Source of the DNA: Pseudomonadota bacterium
GTDB taxonomy: Bacteria > Pseudomonadota > Alphaproteobacteria > Reyranellales > Reyranellaceae
Assembly (NCBI GenBank): GCA_018240745.1
Contig: JAFEFF010000201.1
Span: 62,001 to 126,000, forward strand
Direction of reading: 5' to 3'
Length of the DNA stretch: 64,000 nucleotides
Both the position numbers and the translations under genes were made by a program. Positions 53,618 through 63,387 of this stretch are shown piece after piece (within the stretch, counting starts at the first letter, position 1; each line of letters starts with the position of its first letter). Under the pieces are notes generated by a model, which made no database searches, had not been told where the DNA came from, and saw only the letters and a program-made list of their open reading frames with translations.

Positions 53618-53985
53618 GGCTACTTTACCTTTCTCCGACGATGAGCTTGTCGTTGTTCTGTCTCACGCCATTCTCTCCAGTTCCGTCGCCCTGCCAACGA
53701 CTGCCAAATGGGTTGGCAGTGCTTCGATGTAAGCGGGCCAACGATTTCGGCCTTTCCTGCCACTCTGCCCGCACCCCCCGGCCCCCGTGGCGAAAACCCC
53801 TCCACGCGCTCCGTGAGGCCTCGTCGAAAAGCGCAAGGCGGGCATCATGGGCGCCACCCTGCACCATCCGCCTGCCCAACACCTAATATGGGCAATGGCC
53901 GCGGAAATTTGCTCGGTAACTCAAGCGCCGGCAGTCAGTCCATTGCCCAAGACGCGGTTGCGCCGCGAGCCGTTATCCACAGGCT
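53618..53985. other. Intergenic region with a perfect hairpin
   Basis: 368 bases between the rlmI-like start and the gamma-glutamyltransferase stop. It contains the perfect 8-bp hairpin ACTGCCAA (53700-53707) - ATGGG - TTGGCAGT (53713-53720), with an extra direct CTGCCAA copy at 53691. There is no T-run, so it is not a normal terminator. A consensus DnaA box TTATCCACA lies at 53973-53981. I see no gene and no strong promoter. Confidence 0.5.
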
Positions 53986-55617
53986 TTAGTCTCCTTTGGC
54001 GGCACCGTCGCGCCGCGGATCGGCGCCGCCTTCCCAACCATCGCCTTTGCGGCGGATGGCGGTCAGCCCGCCTTCATGACGGCGGACTTGTACTTGATGG
54101 CCGAGCTTGCGCAAGGCATCCGCCTGCTCCGGCAGGTCGCCCTTGTCCTCGAGCTCGGTCGGGCCGTTCATGTTGATGACCCGCGGCAGGTCGAGCGCGT
54201 CCTGCGGCGACAGGTTCCAGTCCAGCATCCCGATCAGCGCCTGGAGGGTGTCGCCGATGATGCGCGCGCCGCCGGCCGAGCCGACCGTCAGCACCAGCCG
54301 GCGGTCGCGATCGAGCACGAAGGTCGGCGACATCGACGAGCGCGGCCGCTTGCCCGGTTCGACCCGGTTGGCCACCGGCAGGCCGTCGCGCTCGGCCACC
54401 GTCGAGAAGTCGGTCAGCTCGTTGTTGAGGATGAAGCCGGCCACCATCATCTCCGCGCCGAACGGCGCCTCGATGGTGGTGGTGAAGGCGACCGCGTTGC
54501 CGTCGCGATCGACGATGCTGATGTGCGTGGTGCCGTGCTCGGGATAGCCCGGCGGCACACGGCCCTGCTCGCCCATGCTGCGGTCCTCGGAGATCAGCTT
54601 GCGGCGCTGGGCGATGTAGGCCGGCGAGACGAGCGCCTTGGTCGGCACCGGCACGAACGCCGGATCGTCGACATAGCGCGCGCGATCGGCGAAGGCGAGC
54701 CGGCCCGCCTCGGCGATCAGATGCACCGCGCGCAGGTCGTTGGGCTTGTCCTTCGAAAGATCGAACGGCTCGAGGAGGCCCAGCATCTGCAGGATGGCGA
54801 TGCCGCCCGACGACGGCGGCGGCATGCCGCAAACGACCCAGACCTTGTACGGGCCACACAGGGGCTCGCGCTTGACCGGCTTGTAGGCCGCGAGATCGGT
54901 CAGCGCCAGGGTGCCCGGCCGTACATTGCCGCGCACGCGCGCCACCATCGCCTCGGCAACCGGCCCGTCGCGCAGCACCCGCGATCCCTCCGAAGCGATG
55001 CGCTCCATCGTGTCGGCGAGCGCCGCGTTGGTGACCTGGTCACCGATCTTTCTCGGGCTGCCGTCGTCCCGGTAGTAGATCGCGCGGGCCTCGGGGTCGT
55101 CCGCGAAGTGCTTGATCGTCGCCAGCCACGCGGCCAGTCGCGGCGAGACCGCAAAACCCTGGCGCGCGGTCTTGATCGACGACGTGAACAGGTCGGCCCA
55201 CGGCAGCTTGCCGTGCTCCCGGTGCGCCATCTCCAGCAGCGCCACCGCGCCCGGCACGCCGACCGAGAGGCCCGAGGCGACGGCGTCGAAGAAGGGCAGC
55301 GGCTTGCCGTCGCGCTGAAACATGGTCGGCGTCGCGCCGGCCGGTGCCGTCTCGCGGCCGTCATAGACGCCGATGCCCCCGGCCTTCGCGTCGTAGTAGA
55401 GCAGGAAGCCGCCGCCGCCGATGCCCGAGGATTGCGGCTCGACCACGCCCAGCATCATCTGCACTGCGACCGCGGCATCGATCGCCGAGCCGCCGCGGCG
55501 CAGCACGTCGAGGCCGGCATCGACCGCCAGCGGATGGGCCGCCGCGACCATCTCGTGAGGTTCCGCTCGTGCCGCCGCCGGTAACAGCAGGGCGACGAGT
55601 ACGAGCAGACGCCTCAT
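53986..55617 (-). CDS. ggt: Gamma-glutamyltransferase
   Basis: This 543-residue periplasmic enzyme has a signal peptide ending ARAEPHE. The self-cleavage site is Gly362-Thr363 (EHGTTHISIVD), where Thr363 becomes the nucleophile of the small subunit. Further landmarks are SGIGGGGFLLYYDAKAG, the small-subunit GKRPRSSMSPTFVLD and the VGSAGGARIIGDTLQAL block, which contact substrate. It cleaves the gamma-glutamyl bond of glutathione or transfers the glutamyl group. Its stop is 368 bp from rlmI. Its start overlaps the tam-like stop by 4 nt, giving a coupled pair. Confidence 0.94.
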   Translation of the reverse strand: MRRLLVLVALLLPAAARAEPHEMVAAAHPLAVDAGLDVLRRGGSAIDAAVAVQMMLGVVEPQSSGIGGGGFLLYYDAKAGGIGVYDGRETAPAGATPTMFQRDGKPLPFFDAVASGLSVGVPGAVALLEMAHREHGKLPWADLFTSSIKTARQGFAVSPRLAAWLATIKHFADDPEARAIYYRDDGSPRKIGDQVTNAALADTMERIASEGSRVLRDGPVAEAMVARVRGNVRPGTLALTDLAAYKPVKREPLCGPYKVWVVCGMPPPSSGGIAILQMLGLLEPFDLSKDKPNDLRAVHLIAEAGRLAFADRARYVDDPAFVPVPTKALVSPAYIAQRRKLISEDRSMGEQGRVPPGYPEHGTTHISIVDRDGNAVAFTTTIEAPFGAEMMVAGFILNNELTDFSTVAERDGLPVANRVEPGKRPRSSMSPTFVLDRDRRLVLTVGSAGGARIIGDTLQALIGMLDWNLSPQDALDLPRVINMNGPTELEDKGDLPEQADALRKLGHQVQVRRHEGGLTAIRRKGDGWEGGADPRRDGAAKGD

Positions 55618-56414
55618 GCGCGGCGGGCCACGATGAACAGGCGGCGGAACGGGAAGAGCGTGATGCCGTCGGCCCGCATGGGATAGGCCTTGGCGGTCAG
55701 CGCCGCATAGGCTTCATAGAACGGCGTGCGCTCGGACTCGTCGAGCGCCTCCATGAAGGGGCGCAGGCCGGTGCTGGCGGTGTACTGCGCGACCGGATCC
55801 CTGCCGGTCAGCACCTGCTGGTAGATCGTCTCCCATACTTCGAGGTCGGACGACAAAGGCTTCAGCACGTCGAAATAGCGCGACGGCTCCTCGACCCGCG
55901 CGATGCCGCCGACGCCCCTGAGCTTGTCCTTCCACGGCCCCGCCTCGGCCGCCGCCCGCATCAGCGCATGGCTCGGCGCCTCGTGATTGCGCGGCATCTG
56001 GATCGCGAGCTGACCGCCCGGGGGCAAGAGCTTCATCAGGCCCGGGAACATGTCGATATGGCCGGGCAGCCACTGGTAGGCGGCGTTGCTGTAGAGGATC
56101 GACGGCGGCGCGTCGGGCTCGAACCGCGCGAGGTCGCCTTTGGCGAAGCTCACCCGCTCGTCGACCGTCTGGCTGCGCGCCTTCTCGAGCATCTGTTCGG
56201 AGGAATCGATCCCGACCACCGGCGCGCCCGGAAAGCGCTCGGCGAGGATGCGGCTGATGTTGCCGGCGCCGCAGCCGAGATCGTAGATCGCGTGCCCCGG
56301 CCGCGCGGCATTGGCGGGATCGAGCCGGCCCATCAGGTCGAGCGCCGGCCGGGTGCGCGCGTCGGCGAACTTCAAATAGAGATTGGCATCCCATACGGTG
56401 GAAGCGAGCGCCAC
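55614..56414 (-). CDS. tam: Trans-aconitate 2-methyltransferase-like SAM methyltransferase
   Basis: This 266-residue class I methyltransferase has a WDANLYLKFADARTRPALDLM start, motif I YDLGCGAGNISRIL, VVGIDSSEQMLEKAR, then YSNAAYQWLPGHIDMF and QLAIQMPRNHEAPSHALM. This closely follows the Tam family, which methylates trans-aconitate and relieves aconitase inhibition. The GTG at 56414 has AGGAGG 8 nt upstream, at the end of the AhpD-like gene, so the two are coupled (2 nt gap). Confidence 0.9.
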   Translation of the reverse strand: MALASTVWDANLYLKFADARTRPALDLMGRLDPANAARPGHAIYDLGCGAGNISRILAERFPGAPVVGIDSSEQMLEKARSQTVDERVSFAKGDLARFEPDAPPSILYSNAAYQWLPGHIDMFPGLMKLLPPGGQLAIQMPRNHEAPSHALMRAAAEAGPWKDKLRGVGGIARVEEPSRYFDVLKPLSSDLEVWETIYQQVLTGRDPVAQYTASTGLRPFMEALDESERTPFYEAYAALTAKAYPMRADGITLFPFRRLFIVARRA

Positions 56415-56416
56415 GA

Positions 56417-56815
56417 TCAGGCCTCCTCGAAAGCTTTGTCGACCGGCACCCGGTAGGCCATGGCGATCTTGTTGCCTTTGATCGCCGCCAGCACCACGCG
56501 CGTGAATTCCTCGTGCATCTCGTCCGTCATGCCCTTCCTGCGGGCCATCGTGCCGTGCGAGGCGATGCAATAGTCGCACTGATTGGCGATCGAGACGGCG
56601 AGATAAACCAATTCCTTGGTGAGCGGATCGAGCTTGCCGGGGGCGAACGCCTCTTTCATCTCGGCGGCGAACTGCTCCATCACCGCCGGATGCCGCGCCA
56701 GCGCCTTCCAGACATTGTTGATGTCGGCGGGATCGATGCCGCGAGCGGCGGCGATGCCCGCGACGACCGCTCGGGCGCGCGGGCTCATGTCCTTGTACTC
56801 GGTCAGTTTCGACAT
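56417..56815 (-). CDS. Carboxymuconolactone decarboxylase / AhpD-like protein
   Basis: This 132-residue all-helical protein of the CMD/AhpD family has the redox motif CDYCIASH (CxxC with His four residues later), used as a peroxidase/disulfide site in AhpD. It has NVWKALARHPAVMEQFAAEM and LDPLTKELVYLAVSIANQ before it. A general hydroperoxide- or disulfide-reducing role is likely, but substrate is unknown. It is the first of a three-gene run with tam and ggt. Confidence 0.9.
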   Translation of the reverse strand: MSKLTEYKDMSPRARAVVAGIAAARGIDPADINNVWKALARHPAVMEQFAAEMKEAFAPGKLDPLTKELVYLAVSIANQCDYCIASHGTMARRKGMTDEMHEEFTRVVLAAIKGNKIAMAYRVPVDKAFEEA

Positions 56816-56835
56816 CGGTGCCTCCTGCCGTCATG

Positions 56836-57014
56836 GCTCTTTTTCCTCCCTAGCGAAGCTGGGGAGGTGGCGCCCGAGCGCTTTTCGAGCTTCGCTCGAA
56901 AACGCGCGTGGGCGACGGAGGGGTCATGGGCCGCAGTCGTGGTAGGGCCCATGACCCCTCCGCCCTCGTAAGACGAGGGCACCTCCCCGCGCTGTGCGCA
57001 GGGAGGAAAAGAGC
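56836..57014. repeat. Second copy of the large palindromic intergenic repeat
   Basis: A 179-bp inverted-repeat element. GCTCTTTTTCCTCCC (56836-56850) faces GGGAGGAAAAGAGC (57001-57014) with one extra T. Inner parts include GGGGAGGTGGCGC (56861-56873), the hairpin TTTTCGAGC-ttc-GCTCGAAAA (56882-56902), GACGGAGGGGTCATG facing CATGACCCCTCCG, and GCACCTCCCC. It separates the AhpD-like and phaB genes. The shared blocks show it belongs to the same family as 49747-49864. Confidence 0.9.
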
Positions 57015-57022
57015 ATAGGGCC

Positions 57023-57748
57023 TCAGTACATGTGCTGGCCGCCGTTGATCGAGATCGTCGAGCCGGTGATGAAGCCGGCATCGTCGGCGACCAGGAACAC
57101 CACGCCGCGCGCGATCTCGTCGGCCTTGCCGAGCCGGCCGACCGGGATCTTGGCGATGATCTTCTCCAGCACGTTGGCGGGCACCGCCGACACCATGTCG
57201 GTGTCGGTGTAGCCCGGCGCGATGGCGTTCACCGTGATGCCCTTGGCCGCGCCCTCCTGGGCCAGCGCCTTGGTGAAGCCGTGGATGCCCGACTTGGCGG
57301 CCGCGTAGTTGACCTGGCCGTACTGGCCGCCCTGGCCGTTGATCGAGCCGATGTTGACGATGCGGCCGAAGCCGCGCTGGTTCATGCCGTCCCACACCAG
57401 CTTGCAGACGTTGAAGCAGGAGCCGAGGTTGGTGTCGATCACGGCGTCCCACATGGTGCGGTCGAGCCGGCGCATGGTGGCGTCGCGAGTGATGCCGGCG
57501 TTGTTCACCACGATCTCGATCGGGCCGAGATCCTTCTCGATCTGGGCGATGCCCGCCTTCACGGCGTCGAAACTGCAGACGTCGAACTTGTAGACCGGGA
57601 TGCCGGTCTCTTCCTTGAAGGCGCTGGCAGCCACATCGTTGCCGGCATAGTTCGCGGCCACCTGGTAGCCGCGCAGCTTCAGCATCCTCGAGATGGCCGC
57701 GCCGATCCCGCGCGTGCCGCCCGTCACCAAAGCCACTCGTCCTGCCAT
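57023..57748 (-). CDS. phaB: Acetoacetyl-CoA reductase PhaB
   Basis: This 241-residue SDR enzyme reduces acetoacetyl-CoA to (R)-3-hydroxybutyryl-CoA with NADPH. Cofactor motif VTGGTRGIGAAI at 8-19, NNAG at ~82-85, catalytic Ser135 (VNIGSINGQ), Tyr148 and Lys152 (NYAAAKSG), and the PhaB-like ITRDATMRRLDRTMW. The ATG at 57748 has GGAGG 5 nt upstream. It lies 3 kb from phaA and 4.4 kb from phaC on the same strand, separated by unrelated genes. Confidence 0.94.
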   Translation of the reverse strand: MAGRVALVTGGTRGIGAAISRMLKLRGYQVAANYAGNDVAASAFKEETGIPVYKFDVCSFDAVKAGIAQIEKDLGPIEIVVNNAGITRDATMRRLDRTMWDAVIDTNLGSCFNVCKLVWDGMNQRGFGRIVNIGSINGQGGQYGQVNYAAAKSGIHGFTKALAQEGAAKGITVNAIAPGYTDTDMVSAVPANVLEKIIAKIPVGRLGKADEIARGVVFLVADDAGFITGSTISINGGQHMY

Positions 57749-57859
57749 CTCAACCTCCGTCAGCATTGGGAGGCCAAGCTTAGAGCATATCCCCAGCACT
57801 TCCCATTTCCGGCGTGCCCCTGCTTGTGCCGAACACAGGCCATGGATCGTGAGGACAAT

Positions 57860-59086
57860 TCACTCCGCCGCCATCTCCGGCTGCCGTGCCAGGCCGACCG
57901 CCTGCGACAGCAGGATGACCAGCATCTGCAGCGCGAAGCCCGCGACGGCGGCATACAGGCACGCCTCGGCGCCCCACAGGCCGCCGATCAGGGCGCCGAT
58001 CCCGGCGCCGATCGGCCGCGCCGCATAGGCCAGCACGTTGATCGCCGATACGCGTCCCAGCAGCCGCGGCGGTGTGACCGACTGGCGCAAGGTCGTGGTG
58101 CTGATCACCCACAGGATGGGGCCCGCTCCGAGGAGAAAGAATCCGAGGCCCGCCAGCAGCGGCGTCGGCAACACCGTCGTCAGCGCAATCACCGCCGAGG
58201 CCACGAAGCCCGTCACCGGCCCGAGCCCGATCACCGTGCCGAACGACAGCCGGCGCATCACCCGGGTCGCAGCGAGCGCACCCACCACCATGCCGACGCC
58301 ATACATCGCCAGGATCGTGCCGATGCCGCTCGCGGACAGGCCGAGGCGACGCACGCCATAGGGCACGAACACGGCCAGCACCACGAACCACGCAGTGTTG
58401 AAGACGAACTGGGTGACGAACACCGGCCGCAGCAGCGGGTGATGAAAGACGAAGCCTGCGCCCTCGCGAATCTCCTGCCAGGGATGGCGGCGAGGCCGGA
58501 CGGCGCGCGCGGGCTCGCGCAAGCCGGACAGCAGAACGACCGCGACCACCGACAGCGCCGCCGCGACACCGAACGCGGGACTGCCGCCGATCCAGCCGAC
58601 CAGCAGGCCGCCCAGCGCCGGCCCGGCGGCGAATGCCACGGTGCGCGCGAGCTCGAGGCGCGCATTGGCGGCGGGCAGCATCGTCGGCGCCACCAGCGAC
58701 GGCACCAGGGCCGGCACGGCCACGCTGTAGACCACCGTGCCGCACACCGCGACGAAGCCGAGGAAGGCGAGCAATGGAAGCGTCAGCCAGCCGAGCGCGA
58801 TCAGGCCAAGCGTCGCGAACAGGGCGGCGGCGCGCAGCGCTTCCGATCCCGCCATCAGCCAGCGGCGCGAGGTGCGATCGGCCATCAGGCCGGCGGGAAT
58901 GGCGAGCAGCACGAACGGCAAGGTGAGCGCGGTCTGCAGCAGGCCGGTCTCGGCTTCGCCTGCGCCCAGCAGCAGCACGGCGACGATCGGCGCCGCCGCC
59001 AACGCGATCTGCTCGGCCGATTGCGCCGCGAGGTTGGACCAGGCGAGGCGATCGAAGGTGCGCGGCAGCTTTTCTGGTTCGGTCAT
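57860..59086 (-). CDS. MFS transporter (MFS_3/EntS-type exporter)
   Basis: This 408-residue protein has twelve helices and the MFS motif GLMADRTSRRWLMAG (loop 2-3) typical of the MFS_3 group with EntS (enterobactin exporter) and macrolide efflux pumps. The middle loop REPARAVRPRRHPWQEIREGA separates the halves. Substrate unknown; no siderophore synthesis gene lies nearby. It starts at ATG 59086, divergent from the DUF1348 gene. Confidence 0.9.
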   Translation of the reverse strand: MTEPEKLPRTFDRLAWSNLAAQSAEQIALAAAPIVAVLLLGAGEAETGLLQTALTLPFVLLAIPAGLMADRTSRRWLMAGSEALRAAALFATLGLIALGWLTLPLLAFLGFVAVCGTVVYSVAVPALVPSLVAPTMLPAANARLELARTVAFAAGPALGGLLVGWIGGSPAFGVAAALSVVAVVLLSGLREPARAVRPRRHPWQEIREGAGFVFHHPLLRPVFVTQFVFNTAWFVVLAVFVPYGVRRLGLSASGIGTILAMYGVGMVVGALAATRVMRRLSFGTVIGLGPVTGFVASAVIALTTVLPTPLLAGLGFFLLGAGPILWVISTTTLRQSVTPPRLLGRVSAINVLAYAARPIGAGIGALIGGLWGAEACLYAAVAGFALQMLVILLSQAVGLARQPEMAAE

Positions 59087-59198
59087 CGGGGCTCCTTCGT
59101 TCTTGTCCTGAAGCTAGGGAGCCTCCGTCGGACGCTCTATCCGCCCGCTGCCGAGTATTCGCAGAACATCAAAAGTTCAAACCATCGCCACATGCTCG

Positions 59199-59216
59199 TA
59201 CTGTGTGGTTACTGTG
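59199..59216 (+). promoter_or_regulatory. Direct repeat upstream of the DUF1348 gene
   Basis: TACTGTG occurs at 59199-59205 and again at 59210-59216, an 11-bp spacing (one helical turn), ending 7 nt before the ATG at 59224. TTCAAA lies 17 nt ahead of the first TACTGT and could be a weak -35. It may be a binding site or part of the promoter; evidence is only the repeat. Confidence 0.3.
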
Positions 59217-59223
59217 AGGGACC

Positions 59224-59697
59224 ATGACCGACACGCCGCGCCCGCCCCTGCCGCCGTTCACCGCGGAGACCGCCAACACCAAAGCGCGTTCCGCCGAAGA
59301 CGCATGGAACACGCGCGACCCGGTGCGCGTGGCGCTCGCCTACACGTCGGACAGCGTGTGGCGCAATCGCTCGGAGTTCTTCCAGGGCCGCGCCGCGATC
59401 GAGGCGTTCCTCACGCGCAAATGGGCGAAGGAGCTCGACTACCGGCTGATCAAGGAAGTCTGGGCGTTCGGCGGCAACCACATCGCCGTGCGCTTCGCCT
59501 ATGAATGGCACGACGATTCGGGCAACTGGTTCCGCTCCTACGGCAACGAGAACTGGGAGTTCGCCGACAACGGCCTGATGCAGCGGCGCCACGCCTCGAT
59601 CAACGACCTGCCGATCGCGGCATCGGAGCGGAAGTTTCATTGGCCGTTGGGCCCGCGGCCCGTCGATCATCCGGGCCTCGGCGACCTCGGCCTGTGA
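59224..59697 (+). CDS. DUF1348 (NTF2-like) protein
   Basis: This 157-residue cytoplasmic protein matches DUF1348/SnoaL-like NTF2 folds: [70 protein letters not shown], and [14 protein letters not shown] at the end. No catalytic role is established. Its stop codon lies in the first unit of a 14-bp tandem repeat that continues to the start of the GNAT gene. Confidence 0.88.
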   Translation: MTDTPRPPLPPFTAETANTKARSAEDAWNTRDPVRVALAYTSDSVWRNRSEFFQGRAAIEAFLTRKWAKELDYRLIKEVWAFGGNHIAVRFAYEWHDDSGNWFRSYGNENWEFADNGLMQRRHASINDLPIAASERKFHWPLGPRPVDHPGLGDLGL

Positions 59698-59744
59698 TCC
59701 TGCCCCCATGATCCTGCCTCCATGATCCTGCCTCCATGATCCTG
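59694..59744. repeat. Tandem repeat of 14-bp units spanning a start codon
   Basis: Units RTGATCCTGCCYCC start at 59694, 59708 and 59722, and a fourth partial unit ATGATCCTG begins at 59736. Three copies supply ATG triplets; because 14 is not a multiple of three only the last one (59736) is in the GNAT frame. The first unit holds the upstream TGA (59695-59697). Confidence 0.93.
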
Positions 59745-60284
59745 AAAGGCGCGCGGGTCGTCCTGCGTCCCTGGCGCGACGAGGATCGCGGCCCGTTCGC
59801 CGCCATGAATGCCGACGAGCGGGTGATGGCGTTCTTTCCCAGGCCGCTCGACCGCGTCGAGAGCGACGCGCTGGTCGACATCATCCGGGAACATTTCGCC
59901 GAGCACGGCTTCGGCTTATGGGCAGTCGAGGTGCCGGGCGTGGCGCCGTTCGTCGGCTTCACCGGCCTCGCCGTCCCACGCTTCAATGCGGCCTTCACGC
60001 CGTGCGTGGAGATCGCCTGGCGCCTGGCCGCCGAGCATTGGGGAAAGGGCTACGCGACGGAATCGGCGCGCCTCGCCCTCGCCTACGGCTTCGAGACCGT
60101 CGGGCTGAGGGAGATCGTGTCCTTCACGACCGTCGCCAACCGCCGCTCGAGCGCCGTGATGAAGCGGCTCGGCATGAGTCACGATCCCGCGGACGATTTC
60201 GACCATCCCGACCTGCCGGCCGGCCATCCGCTGCGCCGGCATGTCCTCTATCGGCTGGAGTCTACTCGCTCGCAATCCAGATAA
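59736..60284 (+). CDS. GNAT N-acetyltransferase (RimJ/RimL type)
   Basis: This 182-residue protein starts MILKGARVVLRPWRDEDRG, then has VGFTGLAVPRFNAAFTP, EIAWRLAAEHWGKGYATESAR (acetyl-CoA loop W-G-K-G-Y-A-T-E) and SFTTVANRRSSAVMKRLGM. This is the RimJ/RimL acetyltransferase 3 family, which acetylates ribosomal protein N-termini or small amines. Its start codon belongs to the last unit of a 14-bp repeat. Its 3' end overlaps the convergent DUF1131 gene by 23 nt. Confidence 0.9.
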   Translation: MILKGARVVLRPWRDEDRGPFAAMNADERVMAFFPRPLDRVESDALVDIIREHFAEHGFGLWAVEVPGVAPFVGFTGLAVPRFNAAFTPCVEIAWRLAAEHWGKGYATESARLALAYGFETVGLREIVSFTTVANRRSSAVMKRLGMSHDPADDFDHPDLPAGHPLRRHVLYRLESTRSQSR

Positions 60285-60801
60285 TGCGCTCCAGCGGGCA
60301 GCGCGCGAGCACGTCGGCCGGCGGCAGGACATCGCCGTGCGTAGCGTCGCCGCAGCGGAAGGCGAAGCGGACGTTCTCGAGATTGGGCGCAGGGCAGAAG
60401 ACAAGGCCGGCCTGCCGCTCGAGCCCGTTCCTGCAGCTCGGCTCCGGAAGCTCCTCGAATACCTCGCTCATCGGCGTGCCCATGGCCACGCCGGTCGAGG
60501 TCACGCTCTCGGGCGCGTAGGCCGTGGCACGGGCGACATCCACGCCCCCTTCCCGCTTGAAGGCCAGAAGAACGCGCTTGCCGTCCCGCAGCGCTTCGAG
60601 AGCGGAAATCGCAATGTCCCTGTAATAGACCGTCGTCGCCTTCACCGGCAGACCGCCGAGCGCCGCGGAGACGTCGTTCACGGTGTAGCGGGTCTCGGCC
60701 GTCAGCCGGCCGATGCCGGCGTCGCTGACGAAGAACGTCTTGTCTTGCGCATGCGATGCCGGCGCCGCGAGCAGCGCCGACACCGCCAGGGCAACCCGCA
60801 T
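60262..60801 (-). CDS. DUF1131-like exported protein (YfeY type)
   Basis: This 179-residue protein has a signal peptide (MRVALAVSALLAAPASHAQ). The mature part shows SDAGIGRLTAETRYT, GVAMGTPMSEVFEELP, two Cys pairs, and PLERIIWIASE at the end. The pattern of GxGxLTAxT, GVxxGTPxSxxxxx and xSKIIW agrees with E. coli YfeY (DUF1131, an RpoE-controlled envelope protein), judged by eye. Unlike YfeY there is no lipobox. Its ATG follows the phaA stop by 5 nt with AGGGAAG between them, so it may be translated from the phaA message. Confidence 0.7.
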   Translation of the reverse strand: MRVALAVSALLAAPASHAQDKTFFVSDAGIGRLTAETRYTVNDVSAALGGLPVKATTVYYRDIAISALEALRDGKRVLLAFKREGGVDVARATAYAPESVTSTGVAMGTPMSEVFEELPEPSCRNGLERQAGLVFCPAPNLENVRFAFRCGDATHGDVLPPADVLARCPLERIIWIASE

Positions 60802-60806
60802 CTTCC

Positions 60807-61985
<1,179 letters not shown>

Positions 61986-62047
61986 GAAATCCTCCTAAGG
62001 CAGCCGCCCCGACGGCGATGTTATAGGGCGGTCGCCGACGCGGGCAA

Positions 62048-62073
62048 GGCCGCCGGTCGTCGCGCCGGCGGCC
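62048..62073 (-). terminator. GC-rich hairpin downstream of phaC
   Basis: GGCCGCCGG (62048-62056) pairs perfectly with CCGGCGGCC (62065-62073) around an 8-base loop. It lies in the 163-bp gap between phaC and phaA, 76 bp after the phaC stop on the minus strand. There is no T-run, so it would be a pause or RNA-stability element rather than a full terminator. Confidence 0.4.
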
Positions 62074-62148
62074 CCGAACCGAACGGCGGGCGGACCCACG
62101 CCGCCGGCAGCCGCCGGTCGCGGCACGGCTGGATGGAGGCGTCACGCG

Positions 62149-63387
62149 TCACCGCGCCTTCAGCCAATCGATCAAGGGCGTCCAGCAGAGTTCGCGCGCG
62201 CGGCCACTGACCATCATGCCGATATGACCGAGCGGCAGGTCGAGGCGCGCGGCGTTCTTCAGCCCGCGCTTGGGGTCGGCCAGCGCCGCGGCCGACAGCG
62301 GCGGCACGATGCGGTCGCCCGAAGGGATCATCACCAGCGCCGGCCGGGCGATCTTGCGCGGCACGATCTTCTTGCCGCCGACCACCCATTGGCCGGTACC
62401 CGGCAAGTTGTCGCCGTACCAGCCGATCAGGCACTCGCGCGCGGTCGGGCCGGCGAGCGGTGCTCCCTCGTTCAGCCAGTCCTCCAGCAGCACGAACTCG
62501 CGCGCCGAGTCGCTGTGCGGATCGAGTCCGAGAAAGCGGCCGAACTTCTTCACCGCGAGCCAGGGATCGAGCGACCAGAACAGGGTTTGCAACACGTCGA
62601 CCGGCAGCTCGCCGAGCCTATCCGCCATCTGCGCCAGCATCGGCCCGGCCGACAGCAGGAAGGCGTGGCCGGTCTTGTCGGCGTGGAAGTCCCAGGGTGC
62701 CGCCAGGAGCGCGAGCCCCGCCACCTTGCGCGGCTGTCGCGCGGCGAGCGCCACGGCGAGCGTCCCGCCCATGCAGTAGCCCATCACCGCCGCCGCGCGG
62801 CGACTGCGCTTGCCCACGAAGGCCAACGCACGCTCCAGCCGCCCGACGTAGGCTGCGAGGTCGAACCGCCGCTCCGCGTCGTCGGGCGTGCCCCAATCGA
62901 CGAGGTAGGGCCGCAGGCCCGCGGCCGCCATGGCGCGCAGCAGGCTTTTCTCGACGGTGAGGTCGAGCACTTCCCAGCGGTTGATCAACGACGGTACGAC
63001 CAGCACGGCACGGGCGCCTCGCTTGCGGGCGGCCGGATGGGTGTGGCCGTAGTCGAGCAGCCGCGTATTGCCCTCCTGCCAGGCCGGCGGCGGCGTCTCG
63101 AGCGCGCGCTCGAAGGGATGGTCGCGATAGGCGATCACACCCCGGGCGAGGCGGTCCATGCGCCGGCCGATCTCGCGATGGAGCGCCTGCTCGAAGCGGC
63201 CCTCGCCACCCAGCGCCGCGACTTCCTTCAGGATCTCGGCGACGCCTTCAGGCGCGGTCGAGGCGGGCCTCGAGTCGGGCGAGTCGCGCTTCCAGAGCCG
63301 CCACGCGCTTGCGCAGCTCGCCCACGTCATCAGGGCCGTGCCCAGATGGAGCGGCAGCGGGCGCGGTCCCAGACGGGGGTGCGGCAT
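62149..63387 (-). CDS. phaC: Poly(3-hydroxyalkanoate) synthase PhaC (class III-like)
   Basis: This 412-residue PHA polymerase has the lipase-like box G-Y-C205-M-G-G with catalytic Cys205, Asp358 (IPSGDRIVPP) and His388 (LGHIGMMVSG). The length and ANRWEVLDLT-type core (PSLINRWEVLDLTVEKSLL) fit the short class III/IV synthases rather than class I. The first ATG at 63387 has AAGGAG 7 nt upstream, but lies inside the PhaE-like gene, an overlap of 140 nt. The conserved part begins only near residue 50, so the ATG at 63330 or a later start is possible. Confidence 0.9.
   Translation of the reverse strand: MPHPRLGPRPLPLHLGTALMTWASCASAWRLWKRDSPDSRPASTAPEGVAEILKEVAALGGEGRFEQALHREIGRRMDRLARGVIAYRDHPFERALETPPPAWQEGNTRLLDYGHTHPAARKRGARAVLVVPSLINRWEVLDLTVEKSLLRAMAAAGLRPYLVDWGTPDDAERRFDLAAYVGRLERALAFVGKRSRRAAAVMGYCMGGTLAVALAARQPRKVAGLALLAAPWDFHADKTGHAFLLSAGPMLAQMADRLGELPVDVLQTLFWSLDPWLAVKKFGRFLGLDPHSDSAREFVLLEDWLNEGAPLAGPTARECLIGWYGDNLPGTGQWVVGGKKIVPRKIARPALVMIPSGDRIVPPLSAAALADPKRGLKNAARLDLPLGHIGMMVSGRARELCWTPLIDWLKAR

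Noticed and set aside
53973..53981. DnaA box TTATCCACA as part of a replication origin
   Set aside because: Only a single consensus box with no cluster, no AT-rich unwinding tract and no dnaA/dnaN/repA nearby; the near-match at about 29388 is also isolated.
59708..59724. Upstream ATGs (59708, 59722) as starts of the GNAT gene
   Set aside because: Both are out of frame with the acetyltransferase because the repeat unit is 14 bp; only 59736 is in frame.
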